A stretch of DNA of 41,891 nt from IMG/VR virus record IMGVR_UViG_3300043358_000013, positions 1-41,891 of that record. One strand, written 5' to 3'. Below are positions 6,911 to 14,690 of this stretch, one piece after another; within the stretch, counting starts at the first letter, position 1; every line of letters starts with the position of its first letter. The notes beneath the pieces were generated by a model. The model was not told the DNA's origin. It saw only the letters and a list, made by a program, of their open reading frames with translations, and did not search any database. The translations under genes were made by a program, and so were the position numbers. The DNA is from a virus.

Positions 6911-7555
6911 ATGAGACAGGTACTGCTCGCAGGCGCTGCATTGTTCGCCTTGGTATCGCCAGCCATGGCCGGGGTGATCACCATCAGCGCGCTCGACGAC
7001 GGCGTGGCTGTGGCGCTGGTCTGCACGGGTGGCGTTAATGCGTCGATCAGCTGCGACGGTGCCAGCACGCACTTCGCCAGCATCGACATCGCAGCAGCCG
7101 GCAACCCGCCGCTGCCCGGCGCCTCGCTCGCCTCGCTGACGATCGACGCCACCGCCGCGACTGGCGGCACCCACGTGCTGGACATCTCGGTGGATCAGAC
7201 CGGTCTCAATATCCTGACCGGCGGTGCCGACGCCACGTCCACCTTCACCGTCAACCACCTCGTGGGCGGTCCGTTCGGGCCGGCGACGCTGTCGACCAAT
7301 GTGAATGGCGCGCTGTTCGCCAGCAACACCTTCCCGATCACCACCAACGCCACCACCAGCGAGACCGATCCGCTGCCGGCCTTGGTGACCAGCACCGGGC
7401 ACGATTACTCGATCACCTTCACAGCGGCTGGACAGGCGGCGGCTGACACCATCCAGCTGGTGACCGGCGCAGTGACGGTGCCCGAGCCGATGACCCTCGG
7501 GATTCTCGGCATGGGACTGCTGGGTCTGGGCATGGTGCGGTATCGGCGTGCCTGA
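6911..7555 (+). CDS. Secreted PEP-CTERM protein encoded between scaffold and capsid genes
   Basis: A 214-aa protein; ATG 6911 follows a strong ribosome site (AGGGGGG). Residues 1-20 (MRQVLLAGAALFALVSPAMA) are a clear signal peptide with an AMA cleavage site. The C-terminus is a textbook PEP-CTERM sorting signal: VPEPMTLGILGMGLLGLG (from about residue 190), then a basic RYRR end. Such proteins are exported, then cleaved and anchored by host exosortase. The mature part is Thr/Ala/Gly-rich and probably beta-structured, with two cysteines about 11 residues apart. It sits on the late strand, suggesting expression with virion genes, yet it has signals of a host surface protein. It could be a moron altering the cell surface; a virion decoration role is less likely given the secretion signals. 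Confidence 0.85.
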   Translation: MRQVLLAGAALFALVSPAMAGVITISALDDGVAVALVCTGGVNASISCDGASTHFASIDIAAAGNPPLPGASLASLTIDATAATGGTHVLDISVDQTGLNILTGGADATSTFTVNHLVGGPFGPATLSTNVNGALFASNTFPITTNATTSETDPLPALVTSTGHDYSITFTAAGQAAADTIQLVTGAVTVPEPMTLGILGMGLLGLGMVRYRRA

Positions 7556-7721
7556 CACGCGCCTCGACGAATACGACCAGTTGGAGTGGTGGGACGTGGC
7601 CCGCAGGCTGCATCCCACCATGACCTGGGAACAGTTCGCCCGCGACTGGGAGGACTTCCAGTGCCTGAAGAGGACCACGAGTGGCAGGCATGGCTGGTCC
7701 GGCGGAAGCAGTATCGCCTAG
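7548..7721 (+). CDS. Small hypothetical protein overlapping two neighbours
   Basis: A 57-aa frame starting at GTG 7548, eight bases inside the end of the PEP-CTERM gene, and ending at 7721. The first part (LDEYDQLEWWDVARRLHPTM followed by TWEQFARDWEDFQ) looks like a genuine acidic helical protein. The last 17 residues are Gly/Ser-rich and overlap the next gene, so the end may be eroded or a frameshift may join it to 7661-7873. Function unknown. Confidence 0.5.
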   Translation: MPDTRLDEYDQLEWWDVARRLHPTMTWEQFARDWEDFQCLKRTTSGRHGWSGGSSIA

Positions 7722-7873
7722 CCGCTGCCAGACAACGGCGGCAGGACGAGAGGGATGAGAAGCGGGAGATAGTGGCGCAGGCCAAACATTGCCTGATCGA
7801 GGCCTACGAGGACATGCGCGACCACCCCGACCTGCCATATGTGCCGCCAGAACCCACGCATGTTGCAAGCTAA
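7661..7873 (+). CDS. Small highly charged hypothetical protein
   Basis: A 70-aa frame from GTG 7661. It has a helical, Arg/Glu/Gln-rich middle (WLVRRKQYRLAAARQRRQDE) and ends PYVPPEPTHVAS. It overlaps the preceding small gene by 61 bases in another frame. The two could once have been one gene read through a frameshift near 7661. Located just before the capsid gene leader. Function unknown. Confidence 0.5.
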   Translation: MPEEDHEWQAWLVRRKQYRLAAARQRRQDERDEKREIVAQAKHCLIEAYEDMRDHPDLPYVPPEPTHVAS

Positions 7874-8082
7874 CCAACTGTTGCATTAAGGTCACTCCGA
7901 CTCGCGAGGGCAGTGCTTGCACCCAGCGGCGCGAGTGACGTGCAGGCATCGCGTGTGATGCGCCCAAGGGACCACCGATCGGGAGTGCTTGCACCCACCT
8001 GACACGGCCTCCCGGCAAGCAGTCGCTCCAGATGCAGAAATCCGCCCCGCAAGGGGCTGTCTCTGTTTCTTGGGAGTGACCA
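7874..8082 (+). promoter_or_regulatory. Capsid gene leader with a 14-bp direct repeat and hairpin
   Basis: A 209-base gene-free stretch before the capsid gene. AGTGCTTGCACCCA occurs at 7912-7925 and again at 7984-7997, 72 bases apart. A short hairpin GCCCC-GCAA-GGGGC (8044-8057) is followed by a T-rich run (TGTCTCTGTTTCTT) and then the ribosome site GGGAG. This looks like a leader that boosts or separates capsid expression. I see no convincing -35/-10 pair. Confidence 0.5.
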
Positions 8083-9069
8083 ATGGCATCACCGCCGACG
8101 ATGGCAAGTGCGCCAACTAATACATATACGCAACAGCTAGCCTCCGGCACCGTCCATGAGGACGTTTCGGATGTGATTTATCGGATTGATCCCGAGGAGA
8201 CCCCGTTCGTCTCGGCGCTGCCGCAGGTCGGTAGCAAGCAGATTTTGACTGAATGGCTCGTCCAGACGCTCAATAGCGCTGCAGACGTGCCGCAGCCCGA
8301 GGGCTTCACCGCGGTCATCAGCCCGTCAGTGAAACCGGTTCGCATGTCGAATGTCTGCCAGATATTCGCGCGCACCGTGGGCGTGTCCGGCACCCTGCGC
8401 GTGGTCGACAGCATCGGCGGCGAGGACGAATACAACCGCCAGCTGGTCATGCGCGGTATCGAGCTCAAGCGCGACCTGGAGCTCGTGAGCACGAGCAACA
8501 TCCCCAAGGCGGCGACCGATCCGCGCCACATGGCGGGCATGCCGACGTTCTGCTCCAACGGCAGCGTCGGCGCAGGCGGCACCATGCCGGTGGGCGACGG
8601 CACCACCGCGGCGGTGCCCGGTACTGCGCGCGATCTGACGCTCACTCTCGTCAACGACGCCATGCAGGCGGCGTGGAACGCAGGCGGTTCGCCGACCATC
8701 GGCCTGATGAGTGGCAACATCAAAAACTACTTCAGCACGCTGTCGCAGGGCGGCACCGGCAACCCGATCGTGTCGCAAAATATCCAGTCCACGACTGCAT
8801 CCCAGGAAGTCACCATCATGGGTGCGGTGGACGTTTACCGGACCAACTTCGGCACGCTCGATCTGGCGCCCGACCGGTTCATGCCGCCCAACATGATACT
8901 GCTGATCACCCGCGATTACGTGGAACTGGCACCGTTGCCTGAGCGCAATATGGTGGAACAACCGTATGCCCGTACGGGCGACAACACTCAAGGCGGAATA
9001 ATCTTTGAGGGAACACTGCGGGTTACAGCTCCCAAGGCACATAGCGCCATTTTCGCGCTCAATCAATGA
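8083..9069 (+). CDS. Major capsid protein, SU10/DUF5309 type
   Basis: A 328-aa protein with a GGGAG ribosome site. The N-terminus NTYTQQLASGTVHEDVSDVI followed by YRIDPEETPFVSALPQVG, and later EWLVQTLNSAADVPQPEGF, match the HK97-fold family known from phage SU10 (DUF5309). GIELKRDLELVSTSN and the MAGMPTF loop also fit, and so does the C-terminal YVELAPLPERN..EGTLRVTAPKAHSAI. It should form the icosahedral shell around the scaffold. Length is typical for the family. It is followed three bases later by the antisense HNH gene. Confidence 0.87.
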   Translation: MASPPTMASAPTNTYTQQLASGTVHEDVSDVIYRIDPEETPFVSALPQVGSKQILTEWLVQTLNSAADVPQPEGFTAVISPSVKPVRMSNVCQIFARTVGVSGTLRVVDSIGGEDEYNRQLVMRGIELKRDLELVSTSNIPKAATDPRHMAGMPTFCSNGSVGAGGTMPVGDGTTAAVPGTARDLTLTLVNDAMQAAWNAGGSPTIGLMSGNIKNYFSTLSQGGTGNPIVSQNIQSTTASQEVTIMGAVDVYRTNFGTLDLAPDRFMPPNMILLITRDYVELAPLPERNMVEQPYARTGDNTQGGIIFEGTLRVTAPKAHSAIFALNQ

Positions 9070-9071
9070 TG

Positions 9072-9617
9072 CTACCTAAAGTAGTCTCCGTGGAAGTGTT
9101 TGGCGGCCTGTCTATAGGCCTGCGAAGCTTCGCTGATTGTGGGAAAAACTCCGAGTCTATGGACTTTCCCGCTGATCGTGATGCGGGCTTCGTAGCCATT
9201 CCTGCATTCAGTCACGCCTCTACTGCCGGTAATACTGTGAGTGCGGGCGCGACGATTGAAGGTCTGTTGCTGTCGGGTGGCCAGTCGCAGATTGCCGATT
9301 CGGTTGTTCAGCGGGTTGCCGTCGATGTGGTCGATTTCGTGAGGTCGCGGGTCGTCTCCGTAAGTCAGCAACCAAGCAATGCGATGCGCCAAACAAGCGC
9401 GGTTGTTCAAGGTAAGCGCCCAATATACCTCACCTCGATCGACCACGAGACGCCACCCAGCGAGCTTCCCAGCGTATCTGGCGTTCCATGTGGCGCAGGC
9501 CCTCTGAGTTCGGAAATGGCCTCTTGGCCTCTCGCGCCAGAGGAAGATGCCGGTGTCTGGATCGTAGTCCAGGCACTCGCGGACGAAGCTGAGATCGGGC
9601 AGTTTCTTTGCAGCCAC
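9072..9617 (-). CDS. HNH-AP2 endonuclease, antisense in late operon (cassette 1)
   Basis: A 181-aa protein starting at GTG 9617 with a GGAGG ribosome site (VAAKKLPDLSFVRECLDYDP). The HNH core is HEIDHIDGNPLNNRIGNLR (about residues 92-112) and a C-terminal AP2-type DNA-binding domain spans RGVTECRNGYEARITISGK to the end (AAKHFHGDYFR). This is the usual architecture of mobile HNH-AP2 homing enzymes. The gene fills the space between capsid and the next late gene, on the opposite strand. It is homologous to the gene at 16989-17546. A 5' hairpin (arms CAGCGA/TCGCTG) precedes the ribosome site. Confidence 0.92.
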   Translation of the reverse strand: MAAKKLPDLSFVRECLDYDPDTGIFLWRERPRGHFRTQRACATWNARYAGKLAGWRLVVDRGEVYWALTLNNRACLAHRIAWLLTYGDDPRPHEIDHIDGNPLNNRIGNLRLATRQQQTFNRRARTHSITGSRGVTECRNGYEARITISGKVHRLGVFPTISEASQAYRQAAKHFHGDYFR

Positions 9618-9700
9618 GGCGTGCCTCCGCACGTTGGGGTCAGGGTCGGAGCAGCGACGTCAACTCGCTGTTCTGACCCGAATATACGGAGCGTCTCGCT

Positions 9701-10015
9701 ATGACGCTACCGCTCTACGAGCGCTACGACCCGGTCACCACGCGCTACACCGAGATCACCACCGACTCGGAAACCGGCCTGCCGCTCATCACCTACACGC
9801 AGAACGTCAAGCCGATCGTCGAGGCATGCAAGCGTGCGGCCAGCAACTTTACCGGCACCAGCAAGACCGGCTTTACGCGGGTGGCCAGCATTCCGAACGT
9901 GGTCGTGCAACGGCTGATGCAGACCGGCATCTGGTACGACGAGAAGGCGATGAATGTGTGGCTGAACCAGCGTGACAACCGGGTGTTTCGTACGGACGAC
10001 GGACGACGTCTCTAG
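9701..10015 (+). CDS. Conserved-looking late protein, probable head component
   Basis: A 104-aa protein, MTLPLYERYDPVTTRYTEI and onward. It contains a central helix (VKPIVEACKRAASNF) and a segment VASIPNVVVQRLMQTGIWYD with a WLNQRDNRVFRTDDGRRL end. No named family recognised. It follows the capsid gene (after the HNH cassette) and precedes a low-complexity protein and the adaptor, so a head or neck role is likely by position. ATG 9701 shares ATGA with an antisense-aligned frame crossing the HNH cassette. Confidence 0.75.
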   Translation: MTLPLYERYDPVTTRYTEITTDSETGLPLITYTQNVKPIVEACKRAASNFTGTSKTGFTRVASIPNVVVQRLMQTGIWYDEKAMNVWLNQRDNRVFRTDDGRRL

Positions 10016-10026
10016 GAGGCTATCAC

Positions 10027-10731
10027 ATGCCCATGGGAACCACAGACCAGCCCAACAGCAACGAGCGGATGGCGCCGTCACCCACGGCGACAGCGGCACA
10101 GCGCGCGCAAGGCGTGCAGACCATGCAGACGCCGCGCTTCCCCGGCTCTGACGAGCACGGGCGCAACCCGGTGCCGCCGCGTCAGGAATACCCTGGCCAG
10201 TATCACCAGGGGGACATGATCCCGCCGCCGGGATGGGCGGGCACCACCAACGTCGATGAGCCCTACCTGCCGCCCGACTTCGACAAGGTGCTGGTGATGC
10301 GCTGCTACCCCGAGGCGGAATCCTTCGGTGAGCTCCGCGAGATGGCGTACGAGCACGGGCGCGAGGTGCTGGCGATGGCGCGCGAGTCGACCCGGATAAT
10401 GGCCGAGATTGCCGGCCAGCCAGATCCGCATGACCTGAGCGTCGAGCGAGCGGTGACGCAGCAGCCCGGCCAGCCCAACCCCGGCCAGCCGATGCCGGCC
10501 AACCCGCCGCCGCGCCCGCAGCCCAACCAGCCGACACAGCCGGCGCAGCAGCCTGGGCAGCAGCCACAGCCGGGCCGTGAGGCGAGTCAGGGCCAGGACC
10601 AGGACCGCGAGCGTGAGGAGCGCGACCAGCGCGAGCAGCGCGAGGAGCGGGAGCGCCGGGAACGCCAGGAGCGCGAGAACCGGGAGCGGGAAGACCGGGA
10701 GCGCCGGGAGCGCGAGCAGAAGCGGGACTGA
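10027..10731 (+). CDS. Proline-rich protein with Arg/Glu-repeat tail
   Basis: A 234-aa protein with an AGGAGG ribosome site before ATG 10027. The N-terminal 140 residues include a short foldable part (DFDKVLVMRCYPEAESFGEL, REMAYEHGREVLAMARESTR). Residues about 140-185 are Pro/Gln/Asn-rich. The last 45 residues are an almost pure alternation of E, R, Q and D (EREERDQREQREERERRERQ), predicted to be a single charged helix. Position between capsid and adaptor suggests a virion or assembly role. No family recognised. Confidence 0.75.
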   Translation: MPMGTTDQPNSNERMAPSPTATAAQRAQGVQTMQTPRFPGSDEHGRNPVPPRQEYPGQYHQGDMIPPPGWAGTTNVDEPYLPPDFDKVLVMRCYPEAESFGELREMAYEHGREVLAMARESTRIMAEIAGQPDPHDLSVERAVTQQPGQPNPGQPMPANPPPRPQPNQPTQPAQQPGQQPQPGREASQGQDQDREREERDQREQREERERRERQERENREREDRERREREQKRD

Positions 10732-10734
10732 CCC

Positions 10735-11412
10735 TTGGCGTCATTCCAACAGTTAACGGACGACGTGCTGTGGTATCTCGACCGCCGGGACGCCGCAGCA
10801 CGCATCCCGTCCTGGGTGCAGTTGGTGGAGACCGAGATCCAGCAGACCCTGCGTGCCAGGTGCATGGAGGTCAGCGCGACCCAGCCGGTTGATTCGGCCT
10901 TCATCACCTTGCCGCCTGACTTCTGCACCATGGCCAGCATCCGCGACGCTGCCACCGGCAACAACCTCGTGCTCAAAGACGAATGGTCGGGCAGTCGGAC
11001 CGACGTCTCTGGCCCTGCACCGGATTACTATCCGTATCCTGGCACCTACGCTGGCACCCGCCGCGCGTGGGCCTATCGGCTCGTGGCCGACTGCATCGAG
11101 TTCCTGCCGTGGCCGGTCATTCCGGACCCGCCTGACCCCTACTGGGTGCCGCAGACCGTCCTGATGAACTGGTATGCCAAGCCCAAGGCGCTGTTGCTGC
11201 CGTCCGACACCAACCCGGTGCTGGAGCAACTCTACTCGGTCTACCTCTACGGCATCCTGGCGCATGCGACGCTGGCAGAGCAGGACGAGCCGATGGCGCC
11301 ACAGTGGGACGCCAAGTATCAGCAGGCGGTCACGCGGGCCAACCTGAACACGCAACAATCTACCATGAGCGGGGCCCCATACACCGAGGAGATGTCCGGG
11401 GTCTTCGGCTGA
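10735..11412 (+). CDS. Head-tail adaptor protein
   Basis: A 225-aa protein. TTG 10735 is the only reasonable start (MASFQQLTDDVLWYLDRRD). The helical N-terminus followed by IPSWVQLVETEIQQTLRARC, LPPDFCTMASIRD and late QLYSVYLYGILAHATLAEQD matches the phage adaptor family that sits under the portal ring in podoviruses (P22 gp4/T7 gp11-like role). It ends sharing TGATG with the fibre gene. Family call is by pattern; the role is by homology and position. Confidence 0.72.
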   Translation: MASFQQLTDDVLWYLDRRDAAARIPSWVQLVETEIQQTLRARCMEVSATQPVDSAFITLPPDFCTMASIRDAATGNNLVLKDEWSGSRTDVSGPAPDYYPYPGTYAGTRRAWAYRLVADCIEFLPWPVIPDPPDPYWVPQTVLMNWYAKPKALLLPSDTNPVLEQLYSVYLYGILAHATLAEQDEPMAPQWDAKYQQAVTRANLNTQQSTMSGAPYTEEMSGVFG

Positions 11413-13400
11413 TGTCCCCGCCCCTGATCAGCAAGGCGGCGGCGCGCTACACGGGGGCAGGTGGGCGGGAACACTGTAGCCTGTGCCGTCACTTCTCCCC
11501 ACGCCGTGGCGGGCGCTGTGCGCGCGTGCTGGGCGACATCTCGCCGCGCGGCTGGTGCAGGCTGTTCTCGCGGGAGATGCGCGGGCTGGTCGCTGATGCC
11601 TCGTCGTTCAATGGTGGCGCTGGCGGTCCCACGCTCGGCCTCGACTTCATGGTGCCCGGTGTGCTCGACCCGCGCATTACGTTCACCCGCGCCAGCACGG
11701 CGACGTATTTTGACAGCGCCGGCGTGATGCGCAACGCGGCGACCAACGTCGTCACCAACTCGGGGTCACTGTCGGACTTTGGTCCCGGTAATGCGACTAG
11801 AACACTCAACTCGGCGACCGCGCCAGACGGGACGACGACGGCGCTGCGTCTGACAGAGGACACCACTGCGACCACAGAGCATTATCTGGACTTCACGGCG
11901 CCTGTGATCGGCAACACGACATACACCGGCTCGGTCTACGTCAAGGCCGGCACGAGGACACGATTCGGGATTGCATTCCGCGCGGGCGCATCCTGGGTCG
12001 GGGGCAATGCTATTGCAGTCGCCAACCTGACGGCGGGCACGATAACCGTCACAACAGGCACGCCGACTGCCACCATACAGGACGTGGGCAGCGGCTGGTT
12101 CCGTATCAGCATCACCGCCACGACAGTCGCGGCGCCTGCGGCCAATTTCCCGTTCCGCCTCAACTTGGCTGATGACACGGGCAGCATAACCTACACAGGC
12201 AACGGCACTGGCAATGGGTTCTTCTCGGGCGCGCAGTTCCAGCAGGGCAGCGCGGCCACGCCATACATCGCCACGACGACCACGCCGATGGGTGCGCCAC
12301 GGTGGGACTATGACCCCGCCACGCTGGCCCTGCGCGGGCTGCTGATCGAGGAGGCGCGGACCAATCTCGTGAGCGACTTCACGGGCTACACGGTCAGCAA
12401 TCTGACCTACTCGGGTTCCGCCGGCATCGCGCCGGATGGCACCAACAGCATGGGGCGATTGACCGAAATTGCGACTGGCACCGTCCACTTCACCGCCAGG
12501 GCAGGCACGGCAACCACAGCATCGACGGCCTATACATTCTCATGCTTCGCCAGGGCACAGCAGAACCGCTATCTGCAACTGTTCAGCGACGACGGCAGTG
12601 CGAACGGCGCCTATGCCACGTTCGATCTGCAAACCGGCACAGTAACAGGCGCGCTTACGGCGCGGGGCACTGGCGTCATCGGCACAGCGACGATCCAGGC
12701 AGTCGGTGGCGGCACATATCGCCTTGGCATCACGACAACCATAGGGACCGGCACGACATACAGAACCGGTCTGGCGTTCTCGAATGTCGCCAATCCTGGG
12801 TTCGTGCCGATCTATACAGGCAACGCCGCCAACGGTTTGCTGGTCTGGGGCGCCCAGCTAGAGGTCGGCGCGTTCGCCACCAGCTACATCCCCACCACCT
12901 CGGCGGCGGTTACGCGGGCGCAGGATAGATGCAGCATCTCTGCGGCAAATATGGCCCCATGGTTCAATGCGCTGATCGGGTCATGGTTTGCCGAGTTTGT
13001 CTTTCAGAACCCGACCTCGCCAAACATCCGTATTCTCGCATCTCTTGGGCAAGCGGCGGGCGGTAGCGCCGGTATGGTGTTCGTCGATCCAGCCCAGCAT
13101 GTTGCGCAATATGACGGCGGCACGGCTCTGGTCACGACAAGCCCCGCACTGGTGGTCAACGCGGTGAGCAAAGCCGCCAGCACATGGGCAGCAGGGACCG
13201 GTCAGGTCTGTGGTAATGGCGGCGCCGTGCTCTCCGGTGCAATGCCATCAGGGTTCGGCAATCTGAGCGTCGTCGGCATCTGTTTCCTGATCCCGTCCAA
13301 TCCAGGTGTCACGGACAACGCGACAGGCTACCTGCGCCGGGTCTCCTACTGGTCGCGGGTGCTGACTGCCGCCGACATGCAGGCAATGACCGCGCCATGA
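11412..13400 (+). CDS. Tail fibre/appendage protein with N-terminal Cys-rich domain
   Basis: A 662-aa protein starting at ATG 11412 (MSPPLISKAAARYTGAGG). Residues about 17-58 hold CSLCRHF, RCARVLGDISPRGWC and RLFSR. Four cysteines in this order match the small phage proteins that resemble high-potential iron-sulphur proteins, usually encoded as separate genes; here it is fused to a fibre. From about residue 75 the sequence LGLDFMVPGVLDPRITFTRA, STATYFDSAGVMR, WDYDPATLALRGLLIEEART is the well-known phage fibre module, followed by repeated carbohydrate-binding/lectin-like beta domains (two ARTN.../LEVGAFATSYIPTTSAAVTR type blocks). Likely virion surface protein contacting the host. Confidence 0.8.
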   Translation: MSPPLISKAAARYTGAGGREHCSLCRHFSPRRGGRCARVLGDISPRGWCRLFSREMRGLVADASSFNGGAGGPTLGLDFMVPGVLDPRITFTRASTATYFDSAGVMRNAATNVVTNSGSLSDFGPGNATRTLNSATAPDGTTTALRLTEDTTATTEHYLDFTAPVIGNTTYTGSVYVKAGTRTRFGIAFRAGASWVGGNAIAVANLTAGTITVTTGTPTATIQDVGSGWFRISITATTVAAPAANFPFRLNLADDTGSITYTGNGTGNGFFSGAQFQQGSAATPYIATTTTPMGAPRWDYDPATLALRGLLIEEARTNLVSDFTGYTVSNLTYSGSAGIAPDGTNSMGRLTEIATGTVHFTARAGTATTASTAYTFSCFARAQQNRYLQLFSDDGSANGAYATFDLQTGTVTGALTARGTGVIGTATIQAVGGGTYRLGITTTIGTGTTYRTGLAFSNVANPGFVPIYTGNAANGLLVWGAQLEVGAFATSYIPTTSAAVTRAQDRCSISAANMAPWFNALIGSWFAEFVFQNPTSPNIRILASLGQAAGGSAGMVFVDPAQHVAQYDGGTALVTTSPALVVNAVSKAASTWAAGTGQVCGNGGAVLSGAMPSGFGNLSVVGICFLIPSNPGVTDNATGYLRRVSYWSRVLTAADMQAMTAP

Positions 13401-13810
13401 CAGATCACCGCTGGAACTTCCCGACATCTGGCCTCGCGTTGGCGCTGGACGGGCTGGCTGCGCTGCGTGCCGGGCTGGGCCTGAGCGAAGACGCGATGCT
13501 GCAGAACGCGTTGGGCGACCAGCGCAATGCAGCAGGGGCGCTCGCCACTGTCACCGTGGACGGCATGCGCAGCACGAGCGATGCCGTCTGGACGGGCCGG
13601 CCCGGCAGTGCCGCCACCAGCTACTCTGACGAGCTATCCGGCAAGACGGTCGAGATACCGGCGAAGGGTTCGCCCGATCGCTACTACATGCACATTCGCA
13701 CGGACAGCGAGGCGCCGGGGTTCGACCCGGCTGCCTACGGCCTGGCGGACACCGATCTGACAGAGAGCGCAGACGTGCTGGGCATCTGGGCCGGGGACGC
13801 GGTGCCATGA
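13397..13810 (+). CDS. Small tail-appendage protein
   Basis: A 137-aa protein overlapping both neighbours by four bases (ATGA). It contains ALALDGLAALRAGLGLSEDA and VTVDGMRSTSDAVWTGRPGS, and ends DLTESADVLGIWAGDAVP. No named family recognised. Its place among fibre genes suggests a baseplate/appendage part or a chaperone. No signal peptide. Confidence 0.7.
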   Translation: MTDHRWNFPTSGLALALDGLAALRAGLGLSEDAMLQNALGDQRNAAGALATVTVDGMRSTSDAVWTGRPGSAATSYSDELSGKTVEIPAKGSPDRYYMHIRTDSEAPGFDPAAYGLADTDLTESADVLGIWAGDAVP

Positions 13811-14025
13811 GCGCCTGGCATCAGGTGGAGTCGTGCAACGCTGGGACGTGGACGCCAACGCCGCCCTGTCGCGGTGCGAACGCACCCAAACGGCCCTACA
13901 GCGTCGGCTCCTACGGCTCTGGCCCCTACCCGCCAGGCACCCCGCCGCCGTGGGGGCAACCGGCCGACGCGTGCGGCACCGGCAGTTGGATCAAGACGCC
14001 AGTGCCCGAGTTGGAAACGGCATGA
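13807..14025 (+). CDS. Small Pro/Gly/Trp-rich late protein
   Basis: A 72-aa protein with overlapping start and stop (ATGA at both ends). Sequence is rich in Pro, Gly, Tyr and Trp (SVGSYGSGPYPPGTPPPWGQ) with three cysteines (SCNAG, PPCRG, ACGTG). Probably a minor virion protein. No family recognised. Confidence 0.65.
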   Translation: MSAWHQVESCNAGTWTPTPPCRGANAPKRPYSVGSYGSGPYPPGTPPPWGQPADACGTGSWIKTPVPELETA

Positions 14026-14687
14026 GCGACTACACCAACACCCCGTTCTATGGACTCTACAAGCCCACGGCAGGCGCTGACGTGGACGTATGGGGCCTAC
14101 ACTGGAACATCAACGCCGATACTATCGACACCACGCTGAAGGAGCATAGCGACGCCATCGACGGGTTAGGCGCATCAGCGGGGGGCGTCACCTCATTCAA
14201 TACGCGCATCGGCGCGGTTACCTTGACATCCGGTGACGTCACTGCGGCGCTGACGTTCACGCCTTATGACGCGGCCAACCCGGCGGGATATCAGACGGCG
14301 GCGAACGTCACGGCTACCCTCGCGCCGTATGCGTTGACCAGTGCCGTGCCACAGGCACGCAACGCGGCCCGCCTTCAGGCGCAGTGGCAGAACGCCGCCG
14401 TGGTGTCCGACGATACCGTGTGGCTGTGCTTCGACACACCATACGCCGGGACCGTTAACGCGCTGACGTATTTCACCGGCAACGGTTCGTTCACCGTCAA
14501 CATCCAGATCAACGGAGTCAGCGTCACTGGCCTCGGTGCTGTCACCGTCAACAGCGCCACGCCAACGACACTGAACGCGACCGCCGCGAATACCTTCCCC
14601 GAGCACGCGCGGGTCACGGTGGTCATCACCGGCAGCACCGGCAGCCCGACCGATGCGCTGCTGTCGCTTGCTGTGACGTGGAGTTAG
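14022..14687 (+). CDS. Tail fibre protein with N-terminal attachment-like segment
   Basis: A 221-aa protein from ATG 14022. The start MSDYTNTPFYGLYKPTAGAD, VDVWGLHWNINADTIDTTL is a common N-terminal segment of fibres that mount on the tail. It is followed by VTSFNTRIGAVTLTSGDVTA, another common fibre module. The C-terminal 90 residues are a beta-rich domain (ITGSTGSPTDALLSLAVTWS end). Part of the fibre gene run; likely trimeric. Confidence 0.78.
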   Translation: MSDYTNTPFYGLYKPTAGADVDVWGLHWNINADTIDTTLKEHSDAIDGLGASAGGVTSFNTRIGAVTLTSGDVTAALTFTPYDAANPAGYQTAANVTATLAPYALTSAVPQARNAARLQAQWQNAAVVSDDTVWLCFDTPYAGTVNALTYFTGNGSFTVNIQINGVSVTGLGAVTVNSATPTTLNATAANTFPEHARVTVVITGSTGSPTDALLSLAVTWS

Positions 14688-14690
14688 ACG

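Noticed and set aside
9066-9704. Rightward 212-codon frame over cassette 1 (and the similar frames at 16980-17618 and 21702-22265)
   Set aside because: Each is codon-aligned antisense to a gene with clear HNH motifs, and the translations resemble no protein. Kept only as an observation about coupling.
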